From assembly GCF_005281615.1 (NCBI RefSeq), contig NZ_SZZM01000006.1, positions 124,001 to 188,000 on the forward strand: a stretch of DNA of 64,000 nucleotides. The letters run 5' to 3'. The position numbers were made by a program, and so were the translations under genes. Under the pieces are notes generated by a model. The model was not told where the DNA came from. It saw nothing but the letters and a program-made list of their open reading frames with translations, and did no database searches. Shown in pieces: positions 54,716 to 63,768 of this stretch; position 1 is the first letter of the stretch, and each line of letters begins with the position of its first letter. The stretch is from Rhodoligotrophos defluvii (GTDB lineage Bacteria; Pseudomonadota; Alphaproteobacteria; Rhizobiales; Im1).

Positions 54716-55969
54716 CTAATGATGTCCCGGCACGGGGCCGGCGCCCTTCTCGTCTATGGGCCGGCCGGTGCGGAAACGGTCGAGCCGGAACTTGGCGGCA
54801 ACCGGGTGCGGCTCGTCGCGGGCGATGAGATGGGCAAAGCAGAAGCCCGAGCCCGGCACCGCCTTGAAACCGCCATAGCACCAGCCGGTGTTGAGGTAGA
54901 GCCCCGGCATGGGGGTCAAGTCGATGATCGGGCTGCCATCCATGCTCATGTCCATGACGCCGGCCCAATGCCGCAGCATTCTGAGACGAGACAGGCGCGG
55001 GATGAGGGCCTTGCCCTCGGTGAGCACGTGCTCGACGATGGGCAGGTTGCCGCGCTGGGCATAGGAATTGTAGCCGTCGAGGTCGCCGCCGAACACAAGC
55101 GAGCCCTTGTCCGACTGGCTGATATAGAAGTGGCCGGCGCCGAAGGTGATGACGGTGTCGATCAGCGGCTTGATCGACTCGGTGACGAAAGCCTGCAACA
55201 GGTGGCTTTCGATGGGCAGCCGCAAGCCCGCCTTCTCCGCGAGCACGCTGGTATGGCCGGCCACGGCCATGGCCACCTTCTTCGCCCGGATGGCCCCACG
55301 CGTGGACTCCACGCCGACGATGCGGTCGCCCTCGCGGATGAAGCCGGTGACCTCGCAGTTCTGGATGATGTCCACGCCACGCATGTCGGCCGCGCGGGCA
55401 TAGCCCCAGGCGACCGCATCATGGCGCGCGGTGCCGCCGCGCCGCTGCACCAGCGCGCCATACACGGGGAAGCGGGCTTTCTCCGAAAAATCGAGATAGG
55501 GGAGTTCCTTGCGCACCTCCTCACGGGTGAGGATCTCGGCGTCGATGCCGTTGGAGCGCATGACATTGCCGCGATAGGCAAAGGCGTCGTACTGTGAAGG
55601 GGTGTGCGCCAGGTTGAACACGCCGCGGTGCGAGACCATGGCATTGTAGTTGATGTCGTGCGACAGCCCTTCCCACAGCTTCAGGGACAACTCGTAAAAC
55701 TGGGTGTTGCCATCCATCATGTAGTTGGAGCGGATGATGGTGGTGTTGCGGCCCACATTGCCGCCGCCCAGCCAACCCTTTTCCAGCACGGCCACCTTGG
55801 TGAGCCCATGCTCCTTGGCGAGGTAATAGGCGGTGGAGAGGCCATGGCCGCCGCCGCCCACCACGATCACGTCATAGGCCGGCTTGGGTTCGGGATCGCG
55901 CCAGGCGCGGCCCCAGCCCTTGTTGCCGAAGAGGCCCTCGCGGATGACGCTCGCAACTGAATAGCGCAT
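54716..55969 (-). CDS. soxB: Sarcosine oxidase beta subunit
   Basis: The 417-residue DAO-family subunit has the FAD motif VIVVGGGGHGLSTAYYLAKEHG near residue 35, GGGNVGRNTTIIRSNY, a candidate covalent-FMN His at 183 (GGTARHDAVAW), and the C-terminal PMPGLYLNTGWCYGGFKAVPGSG. It carries the sarcosine oxidation site of the SoxBDAG complex. It is the first gene of the operon, divergent from an RpiR regulator, which may control it. No glyA or glycine-betaine demethylase gene follows locally. Confidence 0.95.
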   Translation of the reverse strand: MRYSVASVIREGLFGNKGWGRAWRDPEPKPAYDVIVVGGGGHGLSTAYYLAKEHGLTKVAVLEKGWLGGGNVGRNTTIIRSNYMMDGNTQFYELSLKLWEGLSHDINYNAMVSHRGVFNLAHTPSQYDAFAYRGNVMRSNGIDAEILTREEVRKELPYLDFSEKARFPVYGALVQRRGGTARHDAVAWGYARAADMRGVDIIQNCEVTGFIREGDRIVGVESTRGAIRAKKVAMAVAGHTSVLAEKAGLRLPIESHLLQAFVTESIKPLIDTVITFGAGHFYISQSDKGSLVFGGDLDGYNSYAQRGNLPIVEHVLTEGKALIPRLSRLRMLRHWAGVMDMSMDGSPIIDLTPMPGLYLNTGWCYGGFKAVPGSGFCFAHLIARDEPHPVAAKFRLDRFRTGRPIDEKGAGPVPGHH

Positions 55970-56041
55970 GGCCGTGATGTTCCGTTGTTCGCAGCGCGCC
56001 GGAGTGCTCGGCTGAAGCGCTGAACGACTTCTAGCAAATCC

Positions 56042-56055
56042 GGCACAAATGTTCC
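56042..56055. promoter_or_regulatory. Candidate RpiR operator between soxB and its regulator
   Basis: GGCACAAATGTTCC is an imperfect palindrome (GGCACA against TGTTCC, 5 of 6 pairs, 2-bp centre) in the 130-bp divergent gap. ATCCG on its left and CGGAT 30 bp to the right add symmetry. By-eye call; the binding protein is inferred from position. Confidence 0.3.
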
Positions 56056-56099
56056 ATACTCAATTTGGTTCGGATCATTTTGCGTGCAAGGAGCGATCG

Positions 56100-56984
56100 T
56101 TGGAGGCTGTGGACCACAGGGCCATTCTCGGCAGGCTGTCCGGCGCGTTTTCCGAGCTGCCGCCGCAGCTTGCCCAGGCGGCGAAGGCGGTGCTCGATGC
56201 GCCGGAAGAGGTGGCCATGCATTCCATGCGCAGGTTTGCCGCGCGATTCGGCATCGCGCCGACCACCATGGTTCGCCTTGCCCGGTTTGCCGGTTTCGAC
56301 AGCTATGACGACTTTCGCCGGCCGTTCCAGGAAGCACTGCGCGGTGGTGGCGGCTTTGCCGATCGCGCGGAGTGGCTGCAGGGCCTGTCGGCAAGCGGCG
56401 ATATCGGCGCGGTGATCAGCGGCATGGCCGAAGCGAGCCTCAGCAATGTGGAAACGGCCTTCCGCAACGCGGATGCGGCGGTGGTGGCCAAGGCGGCCGA
56501 TGCGCTGCTCGGCGCGCGGCGGGTGTATGTGGTCGGCATTGGCGGCCTCCAGGGTCTTGCCGCCTATTTCGCCTACGTCACCCGCATGATGCTGCCGGAC
56601 GTGCGCCTCGCCTCGCCGGCCATGGCCTCCATGGTGGACGAGCTGGCGGGGATCACCGCGCGGGACGTGCTGGTGATCCTCAGTATCGAGCCCTATGCGC
56701 GCGAGACCGTGCGCACGGCCGAGCTCGCGGCCAGCCGGCGCAGCCGGGTGATTGCCGTCACCGACAGCCTCGCGTCGCCGATCGCCAAGCCGGCATCGCA
56801 TCTCCTCATCGTGCCTGCCGCGAGTCCGCAGTTCTTCCCCTCCCAAACGGCTGTGGTCGCGATGCTGGAGACCCTGGTTGCCGCCGTGGTCTCGCGCGGC
56901 GACCGCTCGCTGGTGGCACGGATCGAAGCGGTTGACCGGTTCCGCGAGGAGCAGGGCATCTACTGGCGTTCTAGCCGATCCTAA
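56100..56984 (+). CDS. MurR/RpiR family regulator (second copy)
   Basis: The 294-residue protein has an HTH_6 domain (AVDHRAILGRLSGAFSELPPQLAQAAKAVLDAPEEVAMHSMRRFAARFGIAPTTMVRLARFAGF region) and an SIS domain (about 130-260: RVYVVGIGGLQGLAAYFAYV, DVLVILSIEPYARETVRTAELAASRRSRVIAVTDS). AAGGAG lies six bases before TTG 56100, better than the unsupported ATG at 56049, so the TTG is chosen. It is divergent from soxBDAG and upstream of the SDR and thiolase genes, so it probably controls one or both. Confidence 0.88.
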   Translation: MEAVDHRAILGRLSGAFSELPPQLAQAAKAVLDAPEEVAMHSMRRFAARFGIAPTTMVRLARFAGFDSYDDFRRPFQEALRGGGGFADRAEWLQGLSASGDIGAVISGMAEASLSNVETAFRNADAAVVAKAADALLGARRVYVVGIGGLQGLAAYFAYVTRMMLPDVRLASPAMASMVDELAGITARDVLVILSIEPYARETVRTAELAASRRSRVIAVTDSLASPIAKPASHLLIVPAASPQFFPSQTAVVAMLETLVAAVVSRGDRSLVARIEAVDRFREEQGIYWRSSRS

Positions 56985-57097
56985 CGCCATCGTGTTTTTC
57001 CATAGCCAGTGACGCATAGCACGCTTGCGTGTGCGGCGGTCCACAGACGTGGCCGCGCGTGCTAGCCTCTGCGAGCGTGCAAGGCAAGGGAGGACGG

Positions 57098-57898
57098 ATG
57101 GCGAGATTACTGGGCAAGGTAGCCCTGGTGACCGGCGCGGGCTCGATCGGCCCGGGATGGGGCAATGGCAAAGCGATTTCCACACTATTCGCCCGCGAAA
57201 GCGCCCAGGTCTTCGCGGTCGACATCAACAAGCAGGCGGCCGACGAGACCCGCTCCATCATCGAAGATGAGTGCGGGGTATGCGCGACCTTCGCGGCCGA
57301 CGTTTCCAAGGCAGAGGATGTGAAGCGCGCAGTCGATGCCTGCATCGCCGCCTTCGGGCGCATCGACATTCTCGTAAACAATGTGGGTGTGGTCCGGCTC
57401 GGCAATGTGGTCGAGCTTTCCGAGGAGGAATGGGACCGCGCCAATGAAATCAACCTCAAGAGCGTGTTCCTCACCTGCAAGCATGTGCTGCCGCACATGG
57501 CGCGCCAGGGCGCGGGCGCGATCATCAACATCTCGTCCATCGCGGCAATCCGCTATACAGGCGTGCCTTACGCCAGCTACTACGCGACAAAGGGGGCGCT
57601 GCTGTCGCTGACCCGGAGCATCGCGCTCGAGTATGCCGCCAAGGGCATTAGAGCGAATTCCATCCTGCCCGGGCTGATGGACACGCCCTTGGTCTATGCC
57701 GACGTGGCCGCGGCTTACGATGCGGAGAAAGACCGCGCAGCAATCAAAGCGAAGCGCGACGCCATGTGCCCCACCGGCCGCATGGGAGACGCGTGGGACG
57801 TGGCGTATGCGGCCTTGTATCTTGCCTCGGACGAGGCAAAATATGTCACCGGAACAGAGCTCGTGGTGGACGGCGGCATTACGGCCAAATTCGCCTGA
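57098..57898 (+). CDS. SDR oxidoreductase with extended glycine motif
   Basis: The 266-residue SDR has a cofactor motif that differs from the usual TGxxxGIG: TGAGSIGPGWGNGKAISTLFA. It keeps NNVG, the catalytic Ser in NISSIAAI, YYATKGAL and the end ELVVDGGITAKFA. The Asp in FAVDINKQ favours NAD. ATG 57098 follows GGGAGGA. A thiolase gene starts 46 bp downstream and is probably co-transcribed. Confidence 0.9.
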   Translation: MARLLGKVALVTGAGSIGPGWGNGKAISTLFARESAQVFAVDINKQAADETRSIIEDECGVCATFAADVSKAEDVKRAVDACIAAFGRIDILVNNVGVVRLGNVVELSEEEWDRANEINLKSVFLTCKHVLPHMARQGAGAIINISSIAAIRYTGVPYASYYATKGALLSLTRSIALEYAAKGIRANSILPGLMDTPLVYADVAAAYDAEKDRAAIKAKRDAMCPTGRMGDAWDVAYAALYLASDEAKYVTGTELVVDGGITAKFA

Positions 57899-57944
57899 GC
57901 GGCGCGCTTCACCACTCAGCATAACCCGCAAAAGGAACAATCAG

Positions 57945-59105
57945 ATGGGCTGTATCGTAGGATGGGCGCATTCCCAGTTCGGCAAGCTCGAGGGGCAGGC
58001 GCTGGAAGAGATGATCGCGCGGGTGGCGCATGATGCGGTGAAAGACGCCGGCATCGCGTTTTCCGACATCGACGCGATCTATGTGGGCAATTTCGGCGGG
58101 TTCGAAAAGCAGAGCTTCCCGGCGGCCTTTGCGCTGGATGCGGACCCGGCCTTGCGCTTCAAGCCCGCGACGCGGGTTGAGAACGCCTGCGCCACCGGCT
58201 CGGCCGCGGTGCAGATGGGCCTGAACGAGATCTATGCGAAGAAGAGCCGGTTCGTGCTGGTGGTGGGCGCGGAGAAGATGACGGTCGCCTCGGGTGCGGA
58301 TATCGGCGATGCGCTTCTGAACGCCTCCTACCGCAAGACCGAAGCCGATACGCCGGGTGGCTTTGCCGGCGTTTTCGCCCGCATCCAGGACCTCTACCAG
58401 CAGCGCTATGGCGACCAGTCGGAGGCCACGGCCCGCATTGCCGCCAAGAACCATAAGAATGGGGTTGAGAATCCTTTCGCGCAGATGCGCAAGGATTTCG
58501 GCTTCGAATTCTGCAACACGGTGAGCGACAAGAACCCCATCGTGGTGGGCAATATCCGCCGCACCGACTGCTCGCTGGTGTCGGATGGCGCGGCCGCGAT
58601 CGTGCTGACCGATGTGGAAACGGCCATGCGCATGGCGAAGGCCGTGCATTTCCGCGGCCTGGCCCATGCCCAGGACTACTTGCCCATGGCCAAGCGCGAC
58701 ATCGTGGCCTTCGAGGGCTGCGAGGCGGCGTGGAAAAAGGCGCATGAGCGGGCCGGCACCACGATTAACGACTTGTCCTTCGTCGAGACCCATGACTGCT
58801 TCACCATTGCCGAGCTGATCGAGTACGAGGCGATGGGACTGACGCCGCGCGGCCAGGGCGCCCGCGCCATCAACGAGGGTTGGACCGAGAAGGATGGCAA
58901 GCTGCCGGTCAATCCGTCGGGCGGCCTCAAGTCGAAAGGCCACCCGATCGGCGCGACGGGCGTTTCCATGCACATCATGGCTTCGCTGCAGCTGCTGGGC
59001 CAGGCGGGCGGCATGCAGGTGAAGGACCCGCAGCTTGCGGGCATCTTCAACATGGGTGGCGCGGCGGTGGCCAATTACGTGTCCATTCTCGAGCGCCTGC
59101 GCTGA
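57945..59105 (+). CDS. Thiolase-family acetyl-CoA acetyltransferase (SCP-x-like)
   Basis: The 386-residue protein has AIYVGNFGGFEKQSFPAAFALD, the nucleophile Cys in VENACATGSAAVQMGLNEI, CFTIAELIEYEAMGL, NPSGGLKSKGHPIGATG and the end IFNMGGAAVANYVSILERL. This is the SCP-x/acetyl-CoA acetyltransferase branch, which lacks the second Cys motif of classical thiolases. Substrate unknown; the preceding SDR may make or use its hydroxyacyl partner. ATG 57945 follows AAAGGA. Confidence 0.9.
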   Translation: MGCIVGWAHSQFGKLEGQALEEMIARVAHDAVKDAGIAFSDIDAIYVGNFGGFEKQSFPAAFALDADPALRFKPATRVENACATGSAAVQMGLNEIYAKKSRFVLVVGAEKMTVASGADIGDALLNASYRKTEADTPGGFAGVFARIQDLYQQRYGDQSEATARIAAKNHKNGVENPFAQMRKDFGFEFCNTVSDKNPIVVGNIRRTDCSLVSDGAAAIVLTDVETAMRMAKAVHFRGLAHAQDYLPMAKRDIVAFEGCEAAWKKAHERAGTTINDLSFVETHDCFTIAELIEYEAMGLTPRGQGARAINEGWTEKDGKLPVNPSGGLKSKGHPIGATGVSMHIMASLQLLGQAGGMQVKDPQLAGIFNMGGAAVANYVSILERLR

Positions 59106-59453
59106 TCGGTTTGCCTAACCCTCCTCACAGATCCAAGAGCTTTGGAGAGGAGTCGGGCTTGTTGCACTCAGGCGGTCCGGACGGAGAGGGCTGCTCGGAA
59201 GCGCATCAACTTCTTCTTTAACCCTGGATGGCCCGGTCGAGCCGGGCCACGACGATTTTTAAGTAACTTCAATGGCTTATGTCATTGCCGGGCTTGACCC
59301 GGCAATCCAGGAGCCATGACCGAAAGCTACTGCCCTGCTTTGCTATTCTCCCCCGGGAGAGATTGGGCATCCCTCCCCTTTTTCATGCTTGACCGGCGCG
59401 CCGTGACGCGCTCTTCATTGCGCCATATTTCCGCCACACATGAGAAACGCACC
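59106..59453. other. Gene-free region of 348 bp
   Basis: The stretch between the thiolase and DUF3574 genes holds repeat copy 3 at 59222-59315. The rest has no convincing reading frame; a frame running upstream of the DUF3574 start lacks a ribosome site. Confidence 0.6.
59222..59315. repeat. Two-armed palindromic intergenic repeat, copy 3
   Basis: CCTGGAT (59223-59229) pairs with ATCCAGG (59305-59311). Inside are the hairpins TGGCCCGG-TCGAG-CCGGGCCA and TTGCCGGG-CTTGA-CCCGGCAA. The spacer GACGATTTTT...CAATGGCTTATGTCA is clearly related to that of copy 1. Confidence 0.75.
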
Positions 59454-59876
59454 ATGCACCCCAGGATCGCGCTCTTCCTCGCCGTCATGTTTTTGGGGCT
59501 GGCGGCCAGCCTGGGTCAGGCCCAGCAGCAAAATTCGGCACCGTCGTATGACGCCGTGCAATCGCAGCTGTTCTTCGGGCTGCGCAGCAAGGACGGCACC
59601 GGCGTATCGGAGCAGGCCTGGGCCAAGTTCCTGGCGGAGGTGATCACGCCCCGCTTTCCCGACGGGCTGACGGTGCTGAGCGCCTATGGGCAGGGCCGCG
59701 CCGGACCGCCATCGCCGGCGCTGACGTCAGCCGAGACAACCAAGCTGCTGGTAGTCGTTCACCCGGACACGGACGAGGCGCGGCAGAAGCTTCAGGAGAT
59801 CAGGGCGGAGTATGTCCGGCGCTTCAACCAGGACTCCGTATTTCACGTCGAGGTGCCGGCCCGGATCGTCGAGTGA
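59454..59876 (+). CDS. DUF3574 family exported protein
   Basis: The 140-residue protein has a signal peptide (MHPRIALFLAVMFLGLAASLGQAQ). The DUF3574 core follows: SQLFFGLRSKDGTGVSEQAWAKFLAEVITPRFPDGLTVLSAYGQ and TKLLVVVHPDTDEARQKLQEIRAEYVRRFNQDSVFHVE. Function is unknown. ATG 59454 gives a proper signal. Its last 34 bases overlap the convergent FolD paralogue. Confidence 0.85.
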   Translation: MHPRIALFLAVMFLGLAASLGQAQQQNSAPSYDAVQSQLFFGLRSKDGTGVSEQAWAKFLAEVITPRFPDGLTVLSAYGQGRAGPPSPALTSAETTKLLVVVHPDTDEARQKLQEIRAEYVRRFNQDSVFHVEVPARIVE

Positions 59877-60805
59877 CCCTCGTCGGCTGGCTTGAGGTTC
59901 ACCACGTCCGTGGTCCCGAAGCTTTTCTCGTAAGCCGCGCGCTGGAGCGAGGCGGCCTTGATGGCATTGCGCATGAGGGTGGCGACGGTGACCGGTCCCA
60001 CCCCGCCCGGCACCGGCGTGATCCAGCCGGCAACCGTGACACAGCTGTCGAAGTCCGCGTCTCCCACCACCTTTGACGTGCCGTCCGGCAGGGTGACCTG
60101 ATTGATACCGATGTCGATCAGCGCGGCGCCGGGTTTCAGCATCTCCGCAGTGACCAGGCCGGGCTTGCCGACCGCCACGAAAACCGCATCCGCCTGCCGC
60201 GAATGGATGGCGAGATTGCGGGTCATGGCGTGGCAGACGGTGACGGTCGCGCCCTCCCCCATGAGCAGGAAGGCTATGGGCTTGCCGACGATCTCGGAAT
60301 GGCCGATCACCACCACCTCCAGGCCTTCCAGGCTGAGCGGGGTGGTCTTGAGGATTTCGACGGCCGCCACCGCCGTGCAGGGCCCCATGACCAGGTCGTT
60401 ATAGACGATGTCGCCGATGGACGAGGGGTGCAGGCCTTCCACATCCTTGAAGGGATGCACGGCGCGCTGCACCGCCCGCACCGGGATGTGCCGGGGCAGT
60501 GGCCGCTGGATGATGACGCCGCTCACCCGCGGGTCAACGTTGAGGCCGTGGATGATGCCGAGCAGCTCATCGGCACCCATGCCATCGGGATAGAAACGGC
60601 TTTCGAACTGGATGCCGACCTTCTCGGCCACGCGCGCCTGGTTGCGAATATAAAGCTCAGCCGGCTTGCTGTCGCCCACGGCGATCGATACGAGCCTGAC
60701 CGGCCAGCCGCTCTCCTTCAGCGCTTCCGCATCTTGCCGGATGACCTCGTGCATCCTGGCTGCGATCTTCCGCCCATCGAGCAGCTTGTGGGAATAATCG
60801 GTCAT
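59843..60805 (-). CDS. Divergent FolD paralogue lacking the catalytic lysine
   Basis: The 320-residue member of the methylene-THF dehydrogenase/cyclohydrolase family keeps Tyr52 and the NAD(P) region VVVIGHSEIVGKPIAFLLMGEGATVTVCH, with VTPVPGG-like [14 protein letters not shown]. However, LYIRNQAR has Gln56 where the catalytic Lys of FolD stands. VQLPLP reads IIQRPLP, and KDVDG reads KDVEG. Loss of Lys56 removes cyclohydrolase activity in studied enzymes. It may be a dehydrogenase only, or act on another substrate. It lies 228 bp from the canonical folD on the same strand. Confidence 0.88.
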   Translation of the reverse strand: MTDYSHKLLDGRKIAARMHEVIRQDAEALKESGWPVRLVSIAVGDSKPAELYIRNQARVAEKVGIQFESRFYPDGMGADELLGIIHGLNVDPRVSGVIIQRPLPRHIPVRAVQRAVHPFKDVEGLHPSSIGDIVYNDLVMGPCTAVAAVEILKTTPLSLEGLEVVVIGHSEIVGKPIAFLLMGEGATVTVCHAMTRNLAIHSRQADAVFVAVGKPGLVTAEMLKPGAALIDIGINQVTLPDGTSKVVGDADFDSCVTVAGWITPVPGGVGPVTVATLMRNAIKAASLQRAAYEKSFGTTDVVNLKPADEGHSTIRAGTST

Positions 60806-60931
60806 TTCGGCTCCTCAATATACGAGGCGGCAAAGCGGGACGCTTGGGCCGGCAGTTCCCGAGCATTGTTCCGGGAATGCAAACAAATCATGACGTCGCG
60901 CGAAGCGCGTGGGGTGGGATCTTCCCTCGTC

Positions 60932-61012
60932 GCCCTGGATCACCGGGTCAAGCCCGGTGATGACGTAAATCGTTGAATTGCCAGCTAAAATGCCATGGCA
61001 TCCAGAGCCAAG
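60932..61012. repeat. Palindromic intergenic repeat, copy 4
   Basis: GCCCTGGATCACCGGGTCAA onward forms the hairpin TCACCGGG-TCAAG-CCCGGTGA, followed by TGACG as in the other copies. A degraded second arm, GGCATCCAGAGCC, lies about 35 bp further on. It fills the gap between the two folD genes. Confidence 0.65.
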
Positions 61013-61033
61013 GTCTCCGAGTGTTCGATCAAC

Positions 61034-61942
61034 CTAAACCGCAGTCTCCAGCAAGTACGGCTCGGGCAGGCCATTGGCGCGGCAGGTGGCGGTGAGCGTG
61101 TTGGCGAGCAGGCAGGCGATGGTCATGGGGCCGACGCCGCCCGGCACGGGGGTGATGGCGCCGGCAACCGCGGAGGCCGAAGCGAAGTCCACGTCACCCA
61201 CCAGCTTGTGCTTATCGGGTCCCTTTTCCGGCGCCGGCACCCGGTTGATGCCGACATCGATCACCGTGGCGCCCGGCTTGATCCAGTCGCCCTTGATCAT
61301 CTCCGGGCGGCCGACCGCGGCCACCAGGATATCGGCGCGGCGGCAGATGCCTGGCAGGTCGCGGCTCTTGGAATGGGCGATAGTGACCGTGCAGCTTTCC
61401 CCGAGCAGCAGCTGGGCCATGGGCTTGCCCACGATGTTAGAGCGGCCCACAACCACCGCCTCCGAGCCTGCGAGATCACCGAGCGTGTCCTTGAGCAGCA
61501 TGAGACAGCCGAGCGGCGTGCACGGCACCATGGCCTTCTGGCCGGTCGCCAAAAGGCCGGCGTTCACCACGTGGAAGCCGTCCACGTCCTTCTCCGGACT
61601 GATCGCCGCCAGCACCCGATCGGTGTTGATCTGCTTCGGCAAGGGCAGCTGCACCAGGATGCCATTCACCGTGGGGTCGGCATTGAGCTTGGCGACCAGG
61701 GCCAGCAGATCGGCTTCCGAAGTCGCAGCACCGAGCTTGTGCTCAAAGGAGGCCATCCCGACCTCCACGGTCTGCTTGGCCTTGGAGCGCACATAGACGG
61801 TACTGGCAGGGTCTTCACCCAGCAGCACGACGGCGAGGCCTGGCGTGATGCCATGCTGTGCCTTCAGGGTTGAGACCTCGTCGGCGATCCGTTCCCGCAA
61901 TCGCTCGGCGAAGGCCTTGCCGTCGATAATCCTGGCGGTCAT
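61034..61942 (-). CDS. folD: Methylene-THF dehydrogenase/cyclohydrolase FolD
   Basis: The 302-residue bifunctional enzyme has the catalytic Tyr50 and Lys54 ([10 protein letters not shown]), [23 protein letters not shown], the NADP motif [17 protein letters not shown] and [14 protein letters not shown]. It interconverts 5,10-methylene-THF and 10-formyl-THF. It follows fhs by 26 bp, so the two are one transcript that handles the carbon released by sarcosine oxidase. Confidence 0.96.
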   Translation of the reverse strand: MTARIIDGKAFAERLRERIADEVSTLKAQHGITPGLAVVLLGEDPASTVYVRSKAKQTVEVGMASFEHKLGAATSEADLLALVAKLNADPTVNGILVQLPLPKQINTDRVLAAISPEKDVDGFHVVNAGLLATGQKAMVPCTPLGCLMLLKDTLGDLAGSEAVVVGRSNIVGKPMAQLLLGESCTVTIAHSKSRDLPGICRRADILVAAVGRPEMIKGDWIKPGATVIDVGINRVPAPEKGPDKHKLVGDVDFASASAVAGAITPVPGGVGPMTIACLLANTLTATCRANGLPEPYLLETAV

Positions 61943-61968
61943 TCCGAAACTCCGGTCCGGTGTCGTGT

Positions 61969-63648
61969 CTAGAACAGGCCAACCACCTCGCCGGCCTCGT
62001 TGAGGCCGATGACCTCGGCCGCCGGCTTCTTGGGCAGGCCCGGCATGGTCATGATCTCACCGCACACGGCGACGATGAACTCGGCCCCCGCCGCAAGCCT
62101 CACCTCGCGCACCGGGACTACGTGGTGCGAGGGTGCGCCACGCAGGTTCGGGTCAGTGGAGAAAGAGTACTGCGTCTTGGCCATGCAGATGGGGAACCGG
62201 CCATAGCCGGCCTTCTCGTAGTCGGCGAACTGCGCCCGCACCGCCTTGTCGGCAATAGCGTCCTCCGCACCGTAGATCTCGCGACAGATGGTGCGCACCT
62301 TTTCCCACAGCGGCATATCGTCGGGATAAAGGGTGCGGAATTGGGCGTGCTCGCCCTCGGCCAATTCGGCCACCCTGCGCGCCAGCTCCTCGATGCCGGC
62401 CGAGCCCTTGCCCCAATGCTCGCAAAGCACGGCTTCCACGCCGAACTCTTTGCAATATTTCTGGATCGCCTCGATCTCGGCCATGGTATCCGAGCCGAAA
62501 CGATTGATGCCCACCACGGCCGGCACGCCGAACTTGGCCAGATTGCGCAGGTGGCGGCCGAGATTGGCGGCGCCTTTGATCACCGCCTCGACATTCTCCT
62601 TGTTCAGGTCTTCCTTGGCAACGCCGCCATGGTGCTTCAGCGCGCGGACCGTTGCCACCACCACCGCGGCCGAGGGTTTTAGCCCGGCCTTGCGGCACTT
62701 GACGTCGAAAAACTTCTCCGCGCCGAGGTCGGCGCCGAAGCCTGCCTCGGTCACCACGAAATCGGCGAGCTTCAGCGCGGTCTTGGTGGCGATCACCGAA
62801 TTGCAGCCATGGGCGATGTTGGCGAAGGGCCCGCCGTGGATGAGGGCCGGGTTGTTCTCCAGGGTCTGCACCAGGTTGGGCTGCATGGCCTGACGTAGCA
62901 GCACGGTCATGGCGCCGGCGGCCTTGATGTCGGCGGCAGTGACGGGGCTCTTGTCGCGCCGGTAGCCGATGACGATGTTGCCGAGCCGCCGTTCGAGATC
63001 GGCCAGGTCATCGGCGAGGCACAGGATCGCCATCACCTCCGAGGCCACGGTGATGTCGAAGCCCGCCTCACGCGGATAGCCGTTGGCCACCCCGCCCAGG
63101 GACGAGACGATGGAGCGCAGGGCGCGGTCGTTCATGTCGATCACGCGGCGATAGGCGATGCGCCGGATGTCGATGTTCTGCTCGTTCCCCCAGTAGATGT
63201 GGTTGTCGATCATCGCCGCCAGCAGGTTGTGGGCGGCGGTGATCGCGTGGAAATCGCCGGTGAAGTGGAGGTTGATGTCCTCCATGGGGATGACCTGGGC
63301 ATAGCCGCCGCCAGCCGCCCCACCCTTCATGCCGAAGCAGGGGCCGAGCGATGGCTCGCGGATGCAGATAATGGCCTTGCGTCCGATGCGGTTGAGGCCA
63401 TCGCCCAGGCCCACCGTGGTGGTCGTCTTCCCCTCGCCCGCCGGCGTCGGGCTGATGGCCGTGACCAGAATGAGGTGGCCGTTTGGCCGGTCCTTGAGCG
63501 AAGCGATGAATCGCTCGGAAATCTTGGCCTTGTCATGGCCGAAGGGCAGCAGGTCGCCTGGCGGGATGCCGAGCTTCTCGCCGATTTCCACGATCGGCTC
63601 GGCCTTGGCTGCTCGGGCAATCTCGATATCGCTTTTGACGTCCCCCAT
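61969..63648 (-). CDS. fhs: Formate--tetrahydrofolate ligase
   Basis: The 559-residue enzyme joins formate and THF with ATP, or runs in reverse. Motifs include the P-loop-like [70 protein letters not shown] and [22 protein letters not shown]. It is the first gene of fhs-folD. In methyl-group catabolism it can recover ATP from formyl-THF. Confidence 0.97.
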   Translation of the reverse strand: MGDVKSDIEIARAAKAEPIVEIGEKLGIPPGDLLPFGHDKAKISERFIASLKDRPNGHLILVTAISPTPAGEGKTTTTVGLGDGLNRIGRKAIICIREPSLGPCFGMKGGAAGGGYAQVIPMEDINLHFTGDFHAITAAHNLLAAMIDNHIYWGNEQNIDIRRIAYRRVIDMNDRALRSIVSSLGGVANGYPREAGFDITVASEVMAILCLADDLADLERRLGNIVIGYRRDKSPVTAADIKAAGAMTVLLRQAMQPNLVQTLENNPALIHGGPFANIAHGCNSVIATKTALKLADFVVTEAGFGADLGAEKFFDVKCRKAGLKPSAAVVVATVRALKHHGGVAKEDLNKENVEAVIKGAANLGRHLRNLAKFGVPAVVGINRFGSDTMAEIEAIQKYCKEFGVEAVLCEHWGKGSAGIEELARRVAELAEGEHAQFRTLYPDDMPLWEKVRTICREIYGAEDAIADKAVRAQFADYEKAGYGRFPICMAKTQYSFSTDPNLRGAPSHHVVPVREVRLAAGAEFIVAVCGEIMTMPGLPKKPAAEVIGLNEAGEVVGLF

Positions 63649-63768
63649 ACCCTGCGCTCCTCATTTCTCCGCCGTGGCGGATCAGACCAGTTCCTGCACG
63701 AGGTGGAGCAACCGCCCCTATCACAAGGGCAGGTGCCTGGAAACAAGTTTCTTGCTAGAGATTATTTT

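Noticed and set aside
59843-61942. Two folD genes as a recent tandem duplication
   Set aside because: The proteins differ throughout, including at catalytic residues, so the split is old or the second copy was acquired.
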